Shown here: in pieces, positions 63,258-64,000 of the stretch
How the letters are laid out: each line of letters opens with the position of its first letter
Numbering within the stretch: position 1 is the stretch's first letter
NCBI GenBank assembly: GCA_031289055.1
Contig: JAITQE010000002.1
Coordinates: forward strand, 59,202-123,201
Length of the DNA stretch: 64,000 nucleotides
DNA from: Candidatus Endomicrobiellum porotermitis
GTDB taxonomy: Bacteria; Elusimicrobiota; Endomicrobiia; Endomicrobiales; Endomicrobiaceae
Direction: 5' to 3'
Program-made: the position numbers and the translations under genes
The notes under the pieces: generated by a model
Told to the model about the DNA's origin: nothing
Seen by the model: only the letters and a program-made list of their open reading frames with translations
Databases searched by the model: none

Positions 63258-64000
63258 ATGGAAAATACAGCTCCGGGCATAGAAGATAAAGATTTTGCTA
63301 AATTGCAAGAATTAGGATGTTTTAAAAATCGTCCATTCTTATCATCTGAAGCTTTAGGATTGAAAGAAATAGGCGAGGAAAAGCTCAAAAAAGAGTCGTG
63401 CTATAAAACATTATTATTCATCAAAGATATATTAGATATTGCGTTAAACAAACCCACAGAACAAAATCCCTTTGACCCTACATATGGCCGGTATTATCTC
63501 TCAGCAAAGTTAAACAAACCCACAAAAAAAAATCCCTTTGACCCAATGAATGCCGCAAAAAATCCTAAAGGCGTTACTTTGGAGAGAACATTGCTGCCAG
63601 AAGACATAACTCCTGACCAAGCCGAAATACTGTTCAGAAACTTGGAAATAGTAGAATCGTTTTATATAAAAGCGAGAATTGCAGATGTTTTATGGGTGTC
63701 CAGAAAGCTTAAGTGTAAAAACAATCGTCGTATTGTTGCTGAAAAAGCGGCAGAAGCGTATTTTAATTTGGTTAATTATATGCCGCCTTATGGAACACTT
63801 ATTTATAGCCGTCGCTATGTTCATTTGATTCGATATACCACAATAATGTTATCTTTAGAACAAGATGAGAAGTTGTTTGGTAAATTAATGGATCTCTTTG
63901 AAAGAAAAGAATTTTTTAAAATAGATAAAAATGGTAGATTTATTATCTATCTTGGAAAATCTATATGTAGGATTAAAGAAGTTTCACAGGATAAAATAAA
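63258..64000 (+). CDS. DUF7380/DUF4209-like protein, N-terminal part (runs off window)
   Basis: An open frame from ATG 63258 (with CAGGGG upstream) to the window edge, 247 codons and no stop. The segment LPEDITPDQAEILFRNLEIV then ESFYIKARIADVLWVSRKL and AAEAYFNLV recalls the N-terminal region (DUF7380) of DUF4209 proteins, from memory. A 35-bp near-direct repeat (63444-63478 and 63510-63544, period 66 bp) encodes LNKPTEQNPFDP and LNKPTKKNPFDP, so the protein carries an in-frame 22-residue duplication. Function unknown. Confidence 0.6.
   Translation, partial: MENTAPGIEDKDFAKLQELGCFKNRPFLSSEALGLKEIGEEKLKKESCYKTLLFIKDILDIALNKPTEQNPFDPTYGRYYLSAKLNKPTKKNPFDPMNAAKNPKGVTLERTLLPEDITPDQAEILFRNLEIVESFYIKARIADVLWVSRKLKCKNNRRIVAEKAAEAYFNLVNYMPPYGTLIYSRRYVHLIRYTTIMLSLEQDEKLFGKLMDLFERKEFFKIDKNGRFIIYLGKSICRIKEVSQDKI

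Overview
This AT-rich window looks like a piece of an Elusimicrobiota chromosome, most likely an Endomicrobium-type (termite-gut flagellate endosymbiont) lineage. The call rests on three things: Gram-negative envelope genes (lol, tol-pal, tamB, lpoB, outer-membrane barrels), an archaeal-type glutamate synthase split into three ORFs, and an unusual mixture of intact compact housekeeping operons with many visibly decaying genes. The taxonomic call is inference; no rRNA is present. The single RNA gene is an initiator tRNA-fMet (22071-22144) with its own promoter and terminator.

Layout. 1-8.2 kb: lysS end, lolC, lolD, a class IV aminotransferase and tamB. 8.2-11.1 kb: a frameshifted mscL, then a binding protein/permease/ATPase importer for iron chelate or B12. 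11.2-14.0 kb: a large decayed minus-strand gene. 14.0-19.6 kb: an envelope glycosylation locus (GT39-PAP2 fusion, GT2, GT9, divergent GT39). 19.8-24.1 kb: an outer-membrane barrel, a decayed GH57 glycosidase, a truncated DUF1805 gene, the tRNA, a P-loop kinase, a decayed HI0933-type flavoprotein and a decayed small membrane protein. 24.4-38.2 kb: nitrogen and nucleotide metabolism (gltB in three parts, carA, carB, purF, pyrG), with a DNA methyltransferase/HNH nuclease pair and a frameshifted AbiJ/HEPN-like gene sitting between carA and carB. 38.3-41.3 kb: minus-strand porin and sugar-phosphate antiporter. 41.5-48.7 kb: PhoH remnant, PHP phosphoesterase, DUF2779 nuclease-like protein, recA, NDP-sugar epimerase, nucleotidyltransferase, metK. 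48.7-52.8 kb: a minus-strand operon mnmG, EFR1 flavodoxin-ferredoxin, SemiSWEET, coiled-coil secreted protein, rsmG. 53.0-57.7 kb: pal, cpoB, a tonB/tolA-like gene, tolB and a membrane PHP protein. 57.6-64 kb: ankyrin remnant, cyclic-nucleotide-binding protein, AI-2E-type permease, pfkA, tyrS, lpoB, repeat-rich spacers and the start of a DUF7380-like gene.

Reading the whole: sugar-phosphate uptake plus pfkA feeds glycolysis; ammonia/glutamine assimilation feeds carbamoyl-phosphate, purine and CTP synthesis; the envelope is maintained by Lol, Tol-Pal, TamB and LpoB and decorated by the glycosyltransferase locus. Nine loci are broken or truncated (mscL, the 11-14 kb gene, GH57, DUF1805, the flavoprotein, the small membrane protein, the AbiJ-like gene, phoH, the ankyrin protein). 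They fall mostly in stress, storage-carbohydrate, defence and accessory functions, while translation, nucleotide and envelope genes are intact. That is the pattern expected of a host-restricted bacterium in mid-reduction. No CRISPR array, insertion sequence or replication origin was seen.
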